A DNA stretch of 64,000 nt from Stentor roeselii. Its lineage: Eukaryota > Ciliophora > Heterotrichea > Heterotrichida > Stentoridae. Made by a program: the position numbers and the translations under genes. The stretch spans positions 1-64,000 of the forward strand of contig RSEH01000126.1 in assembly GCA_006503475.1 (NCBI GenBank), written 5' to 3'. Below, piece after piece: positions 20,809 through 30,392 of the stretch. The notes below the pieces were generated by a model that saw only the letters and a program-made list of their open reading frames with translations, was not told the DNA's origin and did not search any database. Position 1 is the first letter of the stretch; every line of letters begins with the position of its first letter.

Positions 20809-21332
20809 AATTAATAATTTAGATTGGATTTCAAGGAAATATTTAAGTTCATCAGGTGTGAGCTTTAGTCATGATATAGAAGAGGGTCATAAGTATGCAA
20901 ATTTTGATAATTACAGCTTCCAAGATTCGCAGTAATTTTTGTGTTTTTCTTCCAGGTAATTATAATATCAAATTCATTTTTCTCATGCAGTGCCTAAGCC
21001 CAAAAAAGTACTATTCCTAGCTTATTCTTTCGATTAATATTCAATTATAACTAAAGATGAATGAGTGTAATAGCCAGAAAATCTATATACTCATTAAACA
21101 ATTAACTACTTGTATAAAATATATATATATCACCTTCATTTGTTCTAATTTTTTAAATTATTAAAACTTTTGGATTTCATCTTAGTTCGAAAGTTCAATT
21201 ATATCGAAATCCTTATAAAATGTTTAAGATAAAAAAATTCACAAGAATACTGATTAATCTTAAAATTTCTTAGTTTGATTGATACGAAAGTCAATCCAGA
21301 GGTTATCTATATTTAATAATCAAATACTTAAA
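20809..21332. other. Intergenic region with a doubtful 48-codon frame
   Basis: A frame starting at an ATG at 20788 inside the end of the CX9C gene runs to 20935 and encodes a polar 48-residue peptide. I cannot link it to the CX9C gene by any 15-nt intron, so I leave it uncalled. The remainder is A+T-rich, with an (AT)n stretch near 21118-21130. Confidence 0.45.
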
Positions 21333-23435
21333 ATGGATTCTCCTGTTATTAAACTCGACCCTTGGTCAAAAACCCTCAACGAAAAAGAAAAAAATTCCTG
21401 GAAATTCCTAAACCTAACTCAAATCGGCTATATCGGTGAAGGTCTCTTCCAAAAAGCCCCTTCTCCATACACATCCATCCTAAAAGACCACTTTCGAAAA
21501 CAAGTACTCCCTATCGAAACATTTTTAGAATTTTCAACAGTTTCCGAAAACCAGTTAATAAAATCAAGTCTTCCAAGCAACATGTTTTCCCGAGGTTCAA
21601 TCCTTTCTCGTCGCCACTTGAAATACAAAGTCCACAAAGCAGAAGCGCGTTTAGTTCGTTCAATCTTAGAAATGTCCGGGTTTTCCTACACAGACTCTCA
21701 CGACTGGACAGTGATGTGGCTTGGTTGCAATGCAAAGCTTTACCTTTACGAAGGTCTTAACAGCAGCCAGCGAATAAACCACTTCCCAAACTCATACGAA
21801 ATCACTCGAAAAGACCGAATGTGTGCAAATTTAATGTCAATGCAAAGAAAGTTCGGTTCAAGTGACTACGGTTTTTTTCCTGAAACTTTCATAATTCCAA
21901 ATGAATTCAACGATTTTTACCTGCGATATAGAAATGACCGAGAAGGTAAATGGATTGTAAAGCCGGCAAATTCTTCTCAAGGTAGAGGGATATTTATTTT
22001 AGACAATATCAACAACTTGAGAACTTGTGACAGCTGCGTCGTTTCAAGGTTCATTCACAACCCGCTGCTTATTAATGACTTGAAGTTCGACTTGAGGATT
22101 TATGTCCTGGTCACTTGCTTCTCGCCGTTGAAGATTTATGTTTATGATGAAGGCCTTGCGCGCTTCGCTAGTGAGAAGTACTCGAATTTCAACAAGTCTA
22201 ACAAGTTCAGCTTTTTAACGAACTACAGCATTAACAAGTTAAATGAAAAATATGTTCAAAATGAAGATTCGGACTTGGATAGTCAAGGACATAAATGGAG
22301 TTTAAGTGCTTTGATCAAGTATTTAAAAGCCTTGGAAGTTGATTGTGAGTTGATTATTCAGAAGATCTATGATTTGATCATCAAAACGATCATCACAGCG
22401 GAAAGTACAGTTGTTTCTTTAGTGAGAAAATACGATCTAAGCCCGAATAACTGCTTTGACTTATTCGGCTTTGATATTTTAATTGATGAGAATTTAAGAC
22501 CATGGCTTCTAGAAGTCAATTTAAGTCCTTCTCTCGCCACTGAGTCGCCTCTGGACCTGAACATTAAAGGCCACCTTGTCTCTGAGCTGTTCAACATCAT
22601 CGGCATTAAAAATCATGAAAGGCGTCCCGCGACTCACTCTTCGAACCGTCTCAAGCCGCGAGGTGCCCGTCCTCAAACTGCGAAAGCAGCCGACAACAGT
22701 AAAACAAATGAATTAATTCAAGAAAGTTTCGCAGAATTCCTTCGCGCTGAGCACTTTGTAAGGGTCTATCCCTTCGAAGGCTGCCAGGTCTACGACAAGT
22801 ACTTCGCAGTGCCTAGAAAAATTAATAAAGTCCTTTATCATGCCATGTTCGCAGTTAATTCTCCACAGGATATTGAAAAATTCGTCATCACTGGTGAAGA
22901 CCTTCTTATTGAGTACTTGATTAGAATCTTAGCAGTTTCTGATAAACTTTCTTTTAAAAAAAATTGGGAAAATTCTGTTCAGGAATTCGTTTCGAATGAA
23001 ATTTGGAAAAATATTGGAATTAAGATGAATTCGAAAAATTATGTTGAACAACTTGCAGGAATTACTGCTGAACTTAAGAAAAGGAACTTGAAAAATGAGG
23101 AGTTTCAGAATCAGAAAGCGAAAACTCTTGAAAATTTTACTGCTGAACAGATTGAGATGTCGTTGAAACAGGGAAGAAATGAAATTAACAACTTGGTTTC
23201 TGCTTTTTTTAAAGAAAATTCAGGAGTTTTAAGCCAAATTCAAACGTTTTTAAGCCAGACGCCTAAAAGGACTTATATTAAACTTATTTCGAATAAAAAT
23301 CTGGCTTTTCAACAAGAATCGATTAGAAAATCGGGGTATCTTAGGTCGACTTCTCATACTTTTGGAGTGAATAGACAGAAACGACATTCAGATTCGAGTG
23401 AAGGGTTCCAAACAGTGCATATTCCATTCTATTAA
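21333..23435 (+). CDS. Tubulin polyglutamylase, TTLL family (TTLL4/5-like)
   Basis: A 700-residue protein. I chose the ATG at 21333; the frame is open upstream only from a TTG. The tubulin-tyrosine-ligase-like domain spans about residues 95-430. ATP-grasp features seen: 'WIVKPANSSQGRGIFI' (ATP-binding lysine and loop), 'CVVSRFIHNPLL', 'DLKFDLRIYVLVT' and 'NCFDLFGFDILIDENLRPWL' followed by 'LEVNLSPSL', the acidic metal site. The last two blocks are closest to TTLL4/TTLL5-type enzymes, which add glutamate side chains to tubulin tails in cilia and cytoplasmic arrays. A C-terminal 270-residue extension is basic and helical, a possible microtubule-binding region. Precise specificity (initiation or elongation, alpha or beta tubulin) cannot be told. 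Confidence 0.9.
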   Translation: MDSPVIKLDPWSKTLNEKEKNSWKFLNLTQIGYIGEGLFQKAPSPYTSILKDHFRKQVLPIETFLEFSTVSENQLIKSSLPSNMFSRGSILSRRHLKYKVHKAEARLVRSILEMSGFSYTDSHDWTVMWLGCNAKLYLYEGLNSSQRINHFPNSYEITRKDRMCANLMSMQRKFGSSDYGFFPETFIIPNEFNDFYLRYRNDREGKWIVKPANSSQGRGIFILDNINNLRTCDSCVVSRFIHNPLLINDLKFDLRIYVLVTCFSPLKIYVYDEGLARFASEKYSNFNKSNKFSFLTNYSINKLNEKYVQNEDSDLDSQGHKWSLSALIKYLKALEVDCELIIQKIYDLIIKTIITAESTVVSLVRKYDLSPNNCFDLFGFDILIDENLRPWLLEVNLSPSLATESPLDLNIKGHLVSELFNIIGIKNHERRPATHSSNRLKPRGARPQTAKAADNSKTNELIQESFAEFLRAEHFVRVYPFEGCQVYDKYFAVPRKINKVLYHAMFAVNSPQDIEKFVITGEDLLIEYLIRILAVSDKLSFKKNWENSVQEFVSNEIWKNIGIKMNSKNYVEQLAGITAELKKRNLKNEEFQNQKAKTLENFTAEQIEMSLKQGRNEINNLVSAFFKENSGVLSQIQTFLSQTPKRTYIKLISNKNLAFQQESIRKSGYLRSTSHTFGVNRQKRHSDSSEGFQTVHIPFY

Positions 23436-23631
23436 CATAAAATTCAGTGGAATTAATCCAACTAAAATCTCATTTCCAAACCTTCTAAAATCCAAATCTT
23501 TATTCTAACATTACCCAATATATTAATCCAAAATAACCTTCCAATCCCTCCTTCTCCCTAAACATGAACCCCTCTTCATCTTTCAATCCACCCACCCAAA
23601 AATATCAGTAATAAAAAATCCTTAACAATAA

Positions 23632-24684
23632 ATGAATTTAAATTTCGACACAAGAGAGCCCGAAGTTCGAGCCCAAATCCAGCTGTTAAAGTCGCACATC
23701 GAGCACAAATCATTCCTAAACTACGAAATCAGCCAGCTTAGAATCCAATCAAGTTACAGAACATCATCAGACAGAAAAGACCTGAAAGACATGATGAATC
23801 TCTGTAAACTTCTCAATCGTCGACTATCTACAATTCGATTCGTATCTCAAACCCTGAAGCAGATCTGTTTGAAAGAAGTGACAACAGAAACTCTTGAAGA
23901 ACTCAACTCTTGCATCAAGGAAATCGAACCAAAACTGGAAATCGCTCGAAATGTTTTTTCATTGAACTTCGAATTAGAGACTATGAATGACGAGATGCAA
24001 AAAAAAATCAATCTTTTGAATGAAGAGTATCAAGATAAACTGATAAAGTCTAATGAAATGAGGGTTTTTTTAGAGGATTATGATATTCAAGTTAATTTAA
24101 GTGAAACTTTAGAACGTGAAACTTCTGATTATTTGCAAGAGGTCTTGCATTATAAACATGAAATTGATGAGTTGAATAAGAAAAAGGTGAAAGTCGCTGC
24201 TAGGAAAAGAGACAGTGTAGAAAAAGTTAAGATTTTTCAACAACTCTCAAATTTCGCTGTTCAACTCAGGTCAAAACTGCTTCTAAAGGATGAACTTGTG
24301 AAGATTATCCGATTGGCTGAAGAAGAACTTGACAGACTTCACCAAGAAGTAAGTGAAAAGCAAAGAAAATTACAAGAATTTGAATCAGAAAAAGAAGAAT
24401 TACTAAAAAGCTCAGCAATGTTCGAAGTAGATTTTTACGAACTAAGAAAAAAAGCAAAAAAACTTGAACTTCAATTAGAATCCTTAAAAACCCAAAAAAA
24501 TAACCTTTGCGAAAGTCCAAAAGCATCAATTCAAAGCCAAAACTCTTTAAACGAAGGAGAAACTCTATCATTTCCAAGTATTTTATCAGGTCTAAAGCAG
24601 ATCCAAAAAGAAAAAGCTTCGCTTTTCGAAGAAAACTTGAAACTCAAGGAAAAACTGAGTCAATTCCTTGAAGGTAATGAATAG
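23632..24684 (+). CDS. Coiled-coil protein, 350 aa
   Basis: An open frame of 350 residues, nearly all charged heptads: long alpha-helical coiled-coil segments cover about residues 10-290 and 315-350, separated by a Ser-rich break near 292-310. No other domain, signal or membrane segment. I do not recognise a family. It lies 37 nt upstream of a small basic gene on the same strand and might be co-expressed with it. Structural or ciliary/cytoskeletal roles are common for such proteins in ciliates but this is inference. Confidence 0.75.
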   Translation: MNLNFDTREPEVRAQIQLLKSHIEHKSFLNYEISQLRIQSSYRTSSDRKDLKDMMNLCKLLNRRLSTIRFVSQTLKQICLKEVTTETLEELNSCIKEIEPKLEIARNVFSLNFELETMNDEMQKKINLLNEEYQDKLIKSNEMRVFLEDYDIQVNLSETLERETSDYLQEVLHYKHEIDELNKKKVKVAARKRDSVEKVKIFQQLSNFAVQLRSKLLLKDELVKIIRLAEEELDRLHQEVSEKQRKLQEFESEKEELLKSSAMFEVDFYELRKKAKKLELQLESLKTQKNNLCESPKASIQSQNSLNEGETLSFPSILSGLKQIQKEKASLFEENLKLKEKLSQFLEGNE

Positions 24685-24696
24685 TTAATTAGAATC

Positions 24697-24730
24697 GATC
24701 TAATATGAAAATTGATCTAATATGAAAAAA
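24697..24730 (+). repeat. 17-bp duplication carrying two start codons
   Basis: GATCTAATATGAAAATT at 24697-24713 is followed directly by a near copy at 24714-24730. Both hold an ATG: the first (24705) opens a 6-codon frame whose TGA overlaps the second ATG (24722), which starts the gene. Confidence 0.9.
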
Positions 24731-25063
24731 CTGACCCTTAACCTCCAAATCAACAACCCAGAGCCAGAAAAGCCTCGTCTTGCAAACATCTTGCCCTGCA
24801 TCAAAACAACGACCAGTTCTTACTCAAAAGCTTTTGTGCCTTCAAGGCCATTGACCGAAGTGCGACAACGAAAGCTTCTGATTCATCGACTAAGCGGTGA
24901 AGACCGGCAACAATCAGCAAGTCGAGGAACTCCAACAGTGATAAATGTGAAAAAAATCCAAATACCTAAAAATCGAATTGGCTTGAATTTTCGAAAAACT
25001 CTTCTGAAATATGAAAGAGCCACTAATATGACTCAGACTGAAAGTCCTGATAAGGAAAATTAA
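24722..25063 (+). CDS. Small basic protein of unknown function, 113 aa
   Basis: A 113-residue, Lys/Arg/Thr/Pro-rich protein without predicted folded domain. Supported by frame length, its position directly behind the coiled-coil gene and tight packing with the convergent gene: its TAA (25061-25063) overlaps the opposite-strand TAA in a TTAA palindrome. An ATG 17 bases upstream, in a duplicated segment, begins a minimal frame ending on the real start. Function unknown. Confidence 0.6.
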   Translation: MKKLTLNLQINNPEPEKPRLANILPCIKTTTSSYSKAFVPSRPLTEVRQRKLLIHRLSGEDRQQSASRGTPTVINVKKIQIPKNRIGLNFRKTLLKYERATNMTQTESPDKEN

Positions 25064-28000
25064 CTAAATATTTCTGTTTGAATTCTTTTCAATTCGTTTT
25101 CGTATACTTGGAATAAAACTGAAGATAATTCGTCAGACCCGGAATTTTTACAGGAAATCAAAAGGGCTTCCCATTCATTTACTGAAAAAGTGCCGAAGTC
25201 TTTTTCTTTTCCTTTCATTTGATTTAAAATCTTGAGTAAGTCTTCATAGCTTTCGAAAGCTCTTGAATTGAAATTTCGAACAACTGTGTTCCAGTCACTT
25301 TCATGGAAAATGTTGAGGTTTATGCAGACTTCACTGATTTCTTCTAATGATAAGTCACATTTTCCGATGATTTCTTCGAATTTGTTGAATTTTAAGGGAT
25401 TTATTGTTTTCATTACAATTAAGATGATGTAGTTTGAAACGATTTCGCCTTGACTGAAGGCTGAGAAGGTTTTTTTGATAAGGTTTTTTATGCGATTTTG
25501 AGAGTTTTCGTAGGTTTCACACATGATCTCGAGAACGACCTCTAGTTCAACCAGAGCTGTATTGATCCTTCTGGGATCAGGACTGCTTTTATGTTCAACA
25601 GCGTTCACAACAACAGTCACAAGGTTTTTCTCTACTTTTCCTTCAAGTTTTTCACGAACACACTCAACAGCACGGTTGACAGGAACTAAAATCTTATCAT
25701 CAGTTTCATCAAAATTCGTCATAATTCCTATTTTCGAGCTCATCATGTACTTAAAACTCTCCAAATAAAGAACCAGTGTAAATCTGCTGAAACTTTCAGG
25801 AAGTAACTCTGAGTTGAAATTAACAAGTTTTAAAAACATTGCACATCTTTTCAACTCTTTATTCTTTATCACCTCAGCAATAAACTCTAAAAATTTCCTG
25901 TCAGAGACTTTCTTCAGTCCATATCGATGCGCGATTTCATCAAAGCAGACAAGAAGCATATCCTTCAACCCATCAGTCGACATCTGGTAAAGTGCATTTT
26001 CATAAAATCCAGTCATCATCTTAAACATCATTTTTCTGCTGATTTTCGATTTTTTCTTTAAAAATTCAGGAATTTTCTTTAACAATGTAAAAACATTTTC
26101 ATAAACAACAGGACTTGCTTTACGAGGACTGAATTTTTTATTAGAAAAGTTGAATTCCAAGATTTTCGTTGTTTCTTTCGAGGACTTGACTTCGACTTGT
26201 TTGATTTTTTTCGCAAGGCGGTTGAGAGGAGATGAAAATTCTGAACTTTGAGATTTTTTTACTTCTTGAGTCTCTTCTGTGAGTTCTCGTGCGGCTTCTG
26301 CGTAGCCTTCCATGAAAAGTTCTTCACTTGCGAAGTTCTTTCCTCGGGTAAAGCCGATGATTTTGCCGTCGCTGTAGCCTAAGACGTACCCCGTCTTCCA
26401 CGTCTCCGGGTCGAGACCTGCTGGAGCGGGAAGGCTTTCAAGGTCTTCGCTTTCTTCGTCGATTGTCCAGAAGTCGCTGGGCTTTGGACTTGGAGTTATG
26501 CCTGAGTCGTTCAGTTTGGAGGAAGAGTGAGCGTCAACTCTTGCTGATGCTACTCTTTTTGGCTTTTCTGATGAAGGACTTGGAGGATGTTGAAGGTTTA
26601 AGTGGCTTGAGAGGGATAGAAGGACTTTTTGCTTTTTGGAAATTTCGGTGGTTAGAGTGTCGAGCTCTTTTTTCTTTTCTTGGATTGAACGAGTAAGAGC
26701 CTGAGTAGATCTCTGCAAACTCGGGCCCAGTTTCCCAGTAATCAAAGACTGAATCAACTCAGTCTGTCTTCTCTTAATATTAGAAAGATACGCAGGAATC
26801 TCAGCCTGTGATAAACTTAAATCATTTTCCTGTTTATTCGAGCTAAGACTAGTCTGGCTAATCAAATTCTTCAACTCAGAGTCTATTTTATTTTCAGAGA
26901 CAGGTTCAGGTGTGATACTTTTCGAGAGCGAGTTACTTTCAAAAACATTAAAAGTCTCCTGTGGCCTTCCTTCAAAATCAACATTCTTCTTCTCCTGCCC
27001 CTTAATCAAAGACCCAAGTTGAAGATTTTTCGAGATCTGACTAAGAACCTTTCCCTGTTTAATATTTTTTAAAGCTTTCGACGAGATTTGTCCAGTTTCA
27101 GCGACTTCTGAATCGTTAAGCAGAAGTTTTTCCTGCACTTGATTCGCTGATGGTCCATTTAAGGTCAAATCTGGATTTTCTGAGATTTTATTCAAAGAAG
27201 CTTTTCTCAAAATCCCTGTTTGTGAGAAGTTTTTTTCTTCTTCTCCAAAAGTCTTCTTTTTTATCAGGCGACTGTCAGATCGGTTCAAGTCTGGCGATTT
27301 TTTCAAACTTTTCAGACTTACCAGGTGTTTTTTTCCAGTTTTTTTAGTTTTCTGTGACTTTTTCGAGGTTTCTAGACCTTTAAGTCTACCTTTTTGATTT
27401 TTTTTAGATTTTTCTTTAGACTCGTCTTGGATTTTGGAAAGGTTTTCATCGAGGTTGTTTTTTTTTAAGTTTTTTGAGGTGTCTTGGTGAAGTTCTTTAA
27501 GATTTTGACTTGATTTATCAATGAAGTCATTTTGAGGTGGTTCAGAATTGTCAAGTTCTTGGCTTCGTTCATTGCTAGGCAAGTCTTCATGAATTTTCTT
27601 CTTTTCTCTCTTCGAATTTTCCAGTTTTTCAGAAGATTCAGATTCAAGACTAGTGTTTAACGACTGAGCTTTTTCCCCGAGTTGCAAAAGTTCAAACTGC
27701 TCATCAATAGTTAAAAACTTTTCCAGTTCCTTTAAAACATCATCGTCGACCTGGTAGTCCAAATCGAAATCAACTTGAACCTCCTTTGCTTCAAACACAA
27801 CAATTTTACTATCAAAAACTCCTTCTAAAGCTTTTTCAGTTTTTTCCACATTTAACCCGATACGTTCTAAAGAGTCTTCCAAGATATTTTTTTCACTGTT
27901 TTCTTGATCTTTAAGACTTTCTTTGTTATCAGTTTGAGTTTCGTTGTCTGAAAATCGTTTTAGGTTCTTTTCTTCTTCAGCTTTGTAGTAAAGTTCTCTG

Positions 28001-29046
28001 TAAATCCTGAGTTCTTCAGCGGATAAAGGCTGCTCACTTTCAAGTTTCTCGCGAATTACTTCAGGAAGAGGGATACTCGGCTGGTTTTCAATCTCGTCGT
28101 GGAATAAGTCTTTTCTCCAACGAGCGACAGCGAGTTTATAACTTTCATGAGTGATCACTGAGGGTCTTCTGACACTTTCTCTGATAAGTTCAAGACTTTT
28201 CTTCCTCCAGATGTCTTGTTCGGTCAGGTAAAGTCTTTGAACTTCATTCAACTTAGTCTTGTAGAAGTTAGAATCATCCTGTAGGTCTTTTATTGAACTT
28301 TTAAGTTTTTCATTGAAATTTATCTGCTCTTTGATTTTATTTTCAAGGGTTTCGATGACCTCCTGGTGACTTTCAGCTTCTTTTTTTATTTTTGCCTCAT
28401 GGGTCAGTTTAAGTTGCTCTTTTTCTTGATTATGTTTCTTTTTTTTACTTTCAGCTGCGGTGAGGTAGTGTCTAAAGATATGTTTCAAGACGATTCCCAA
28501 ATGTTTACATTGACCTCTGACCTGTTTAAGAACTTCTTGTCCTGAAATCAAGACAACCACGTCGAACTCTTCAGTATTTCCATGTTTTTTCTTCATATCT
28601 TTAAACCACTTGAGCAAGTTTTCAGCTTCTTTTCTTCCAGTGGGAATTCCATGTTCACTCAAGTCAAACCCTTCAATATCAGGTGAAAGTGAGACGACTC
28701 TTTCAACACAATTTTTCTTTTTACAAACTTTCGCTTTTTCCATGTTTTTCTTCGACTTCGGGTCTGCCAACAAGCGCAAAGTCTGAATGTCAGTCGGCAA
28801 GTTAACAAGACTCGTCAAAGACCGAACTGAGTTCAAGTCTTTTAAATGAGAGACGTCTCGAGACTTGTGAAGTTGAAGAGCTGGTAAATGACTTTTCGCA
28901 TCTTTTTTGAATAGTTCTCTGATTTCTTCCTGAGCAACACTTCGAAGACCAGTCGTCAGAACTTTTTCTTCATGATTGCGAAATTTTGGAGAAAGGTCTA
29001 AATTCACTTTATTTCTTGAGTCTTCGTAAAAGTTAGATTTTTGCAT
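25060..29046 (-). CDS. Large coiled-coil/helical protein, 1328 aa
   Basis: A 1328-residue protein. Residues about 130-200 form a small compact segment ('EFDVVVLISGQEVLKQVRGQ'), then a strong coiled coil (about 195-285), a conserved-looking helical block (about 290-350, 'KLAVARWRKDLFHDE'), a long Ser/Lys/Glu-rich disordered region (about 370-790), a second coiled coil (about 790-850), a short Gly-rich motif ('TGYVLGYSDGKIIGFTRGKN', about 915-935) and a helical C-terminal domain (about 990-1328). I recognise no family. Size and mixed architecture suggest a cytoskeletal, basal-body or axonemal scaffold, but this is a guess. It shares its 80-nt upstream region with the divergent EF-hand gene and its stop overlaps the convergent small gene. 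Confidence 0.75.
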   Translation of the reverse strand: MQKSNFYEDSRNKVNLDLSPKFRNHEEKVLTTGLRSVAQEEIRELFKKDAKSHLPALQLHKSRDVSHLKDLNSVRSLTSLVNLPTDIQTLRLLADPKSKKNMEKAKVCKKKNCVERVVSLSPDIEGFDLSEHGIPTGRKEAENLLKWFKDMKKKHGNTEEFDVVVLISGQEVLKQVRGQCKHLGIVLKHIFRHYLTAAESKKKKHNQEKEQLKLTHEAKIKKEAESHQEVIETLENKIKEQINFNEKLKSSIKDLQDDSNFYKTKLNEVQRLYLTEQDIWRKKSLELIRESVRRPSVITHESYKLAVARWRKDLFHDEIENQPSIPLPEVIREKLESEQPLSAEELRIYRELYYKAEEEKNLKRFSDNETQTDNKESLKDQENSEKNILEDSLERIGLNVEKTEKALEGVFDSKIVVFEAKEVQVDFDLDYQVDDDVLKELEKFLTIDEQFELLQLGEKAQSLNTSLESESSEKLENSKREKKKIHEDLPSNERSQELDNSEPPQNDFIDKSSQNLKELHQDTSKNLKKNNLDENLSKIQDESKEKSKKNQKGRLKGLETSKKSQKTKKTGKKHLVSLKSLKKSPDLNRSDSRLIKKKTFGEEEKNFSQTGILRKASLNKISENPDLTLNGPSANQVQEKLLLNDSEVAETGQISSKALKNIKQGKVLSQISKNLQLGSLIKGQEKKNVDFEGRPQETFNVFESNSLSKSITPEPVSENKIDSELKNLISQTSLSSNKQENDLSLSQAEIPAYLSNIKRRQTELIQSLITGKLGPSLQRSTQALTRSIQEKKKELDTLTTEISKKQKVLLSLSSHLNLQHPPSPSSEKPKRVASARVDAHSSSKLNDSGITPSPKPSDFWTIDEESEDLESLPAPAGLDPETWKTGYVLGYSDGKIIGFTRGKNFASEELFMEGYAEAARELTEETQEVKKSQSSEFSSPLNRLAKKIKQVEVKSSKETTKILEFNFSNKKFSPRKASPVVYENVFTLLKKIPEFLKKKSKISRKMMFKMMTGFYENALYQMSTDGLKDMLLVCFDEIAHRYGLKKVSDRKFLEFIAEVIKNKELKRCAMFLKLVNFNSELLPESFSRFTLVLYLESFKYMMSSKIGIMTNFDETDDKILVPVNRAVECVREKLEGKVEKNLVTVVVNAVEHKSSPDPRRINTALVELEVVLEIMCETYENSQNRIKNLIKKTFSAFSQGEIVSNYIILIVMKTINPLKFNKFEEIIGKCDLSLEEISEVCINLNIFHESDWNTVVRNFNSRAFESYEDLLKILNQMKGKEKDFGTFSVNEWEALLISCKNSGSDELSSVLFQVYENELKRIQTEIFS

Positions 29047-29126
29047 TTTTGTATTAAATATCTGAGAAATACTCTAGTTCTTTATTACTTGAAGATCTTC
29101 ACTTTTCCGGTAATGTTAGTTTATAA

Positions 29127-30380
29127 ATGGGAAATATTTTAGAGTCTGAGTCGAGTTCTTACTTCTTGTCTGAAGTGAGCAAAACTTTTACAATTCTTAC
29201 TAAATGTAAGTTGTATGAAGGGAAGAGTAAGGATATTTTGCTTCTTCAACAGAAAGTTGCGAAGGTTGATTTATTGCATTCGTGCTTTGTTGACCCTTCA
29301 CAGATGAAAAGCTTGTTTAAGAAAACTCCTATAGAGGGCTGTGAGGTTATTGTTGTCAATAATTTCTTACAGAGGACTACGAATAAGATCAATATTATGG
29401 AGGTCTTGGCTGCTATTGTTACTTATGCTGCTGAAACGCTGGAAGAGAAGGTTCAATTAGCTGTTGATATCTTTGACTTCGATGAAAATCACGTCATTAC
29501 TTATGATGAAATGTTAGTATTATGCAAATCTTTTATCAACGGAATCGGAATTATGACAAATTCTGCTCTTTACAGTAAAGCAACCCTAGAAGCTCTTGGA
29601 GATCAAGCATTTATCATGGCTGACGCGACCCCCGATGGAAGAATCACATACGAAGAGTAACTCTTAAAAAGGTTTTTAGATTTCGCAAAATCAAACTTCA
29701 TCCTCTCAGAACTTCTCCAAACGAACCAGCCAATAACCCGACCCTCCCACTCAAAGCGAAAGTCAATAATCGAGCAACTAGGTTTCGAAGTGAAATTAAA
29801 ATCAGCATTCGAAAGGCAAATCCCAGCAGTCCGTCACAAGACCGAGGTGAAAAAAGCTGCATATAAACGTCCAGAAGAAAGAGATTCAATATTTCTAGAA
29901 ATCTGTGAAATTTTCAATAAAAATTCAAATAACAAAGGAAAAATCTTAGTTCGAGAGCTTTTTGATCATATCAGAGAAAATCCAATTCTCAGTCCATCAA
30001 GCGAGGAAATAATTTCCGAATGTAAATTTCGACTGACGAGCGAAGTGAGTCTTGACGAGGTCCGTCTTTGTCTGGTAAAGCGAAAAAGTGCCAGATCAGC
30101 GACCCAAGTTCAAAGCAGTCTCACGCCGAAGTCCTCAGAGGCTTTAAAGTCACACTTTAACATACCAGTGCTAAGAGAAATGTTTGATCGATTTGACATC
30201 AACAAAGACGGGGCTGTCAGTTTATCTGAACTTAAAAAAGGCTTGAAAGACCGGTTCAGCCTTCAAAGCATTGAAGAGATGTTCGCTGAATACGACTTCG
30301 ACTGTAACGGCTGTCTTGATTTCAATGAATTTGTGCGACTTTTCTCTCCAGATGCAGCAAGTCTTCCATCTTTTCACTAG
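29127..30380 (+). CDS. Four-EF-hand calcium-binding protein (two exons, 29127-29656 and 29672-30380)
   Basis: Removing the 15-nt intron 29657-29671 gives a 412-residue protein. It has four EF-hand loops: 117-128 (DFDENHVITYDE), 166-177 (DATPDGRITYEE), 352-363 (DINKDGAVSLSE) and 385-396 (DFDCNGCLDFNE). All keep acidic residues at positions 1 and 12. The intron splits the codon for the position-12 glutamate of the second loop, so only spliced mRNA completes that loop; this is good evidence for the splice. The protein starts Met-Gly-Asn with Ser at about 9, a possible N-myristoylation site that would tether it to membranes. The two EF pairs are separated by about 175 residues. It ends only 12 nt before a Ca2+-ATPase gene on the same strand; a sensor-pump link is attractive but unproven. 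Confidence 0.9.
29657..29671 (+). other. 15-nt intron (EF-hand gene)
   Basis: GTAACTCTTAAAAAG; phase 2 (GA|G, Glu177). Unspliced, it gives an immediate in-frame TAA. A at position 10. Confidence 0.93.
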
Positions 30381-30392
30381 AATAATCTTATA

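Noticed and set aside
20788-20935. 48-codon frame overlapping the end of the CX9C gene
   Set aside because: No GT...AG intron of 15 or 16 nt joins it to the CX9C gene, and there is no evidence of an independent promoter or domain.
24684-24722. Possible intron joining the 350-aa coiled-coil gene to the 113-aa gene
   Set aside because: GTAATGAATAG... after 24673 does not give an AG at 15 or 16 nt, so the genes are kept separate.
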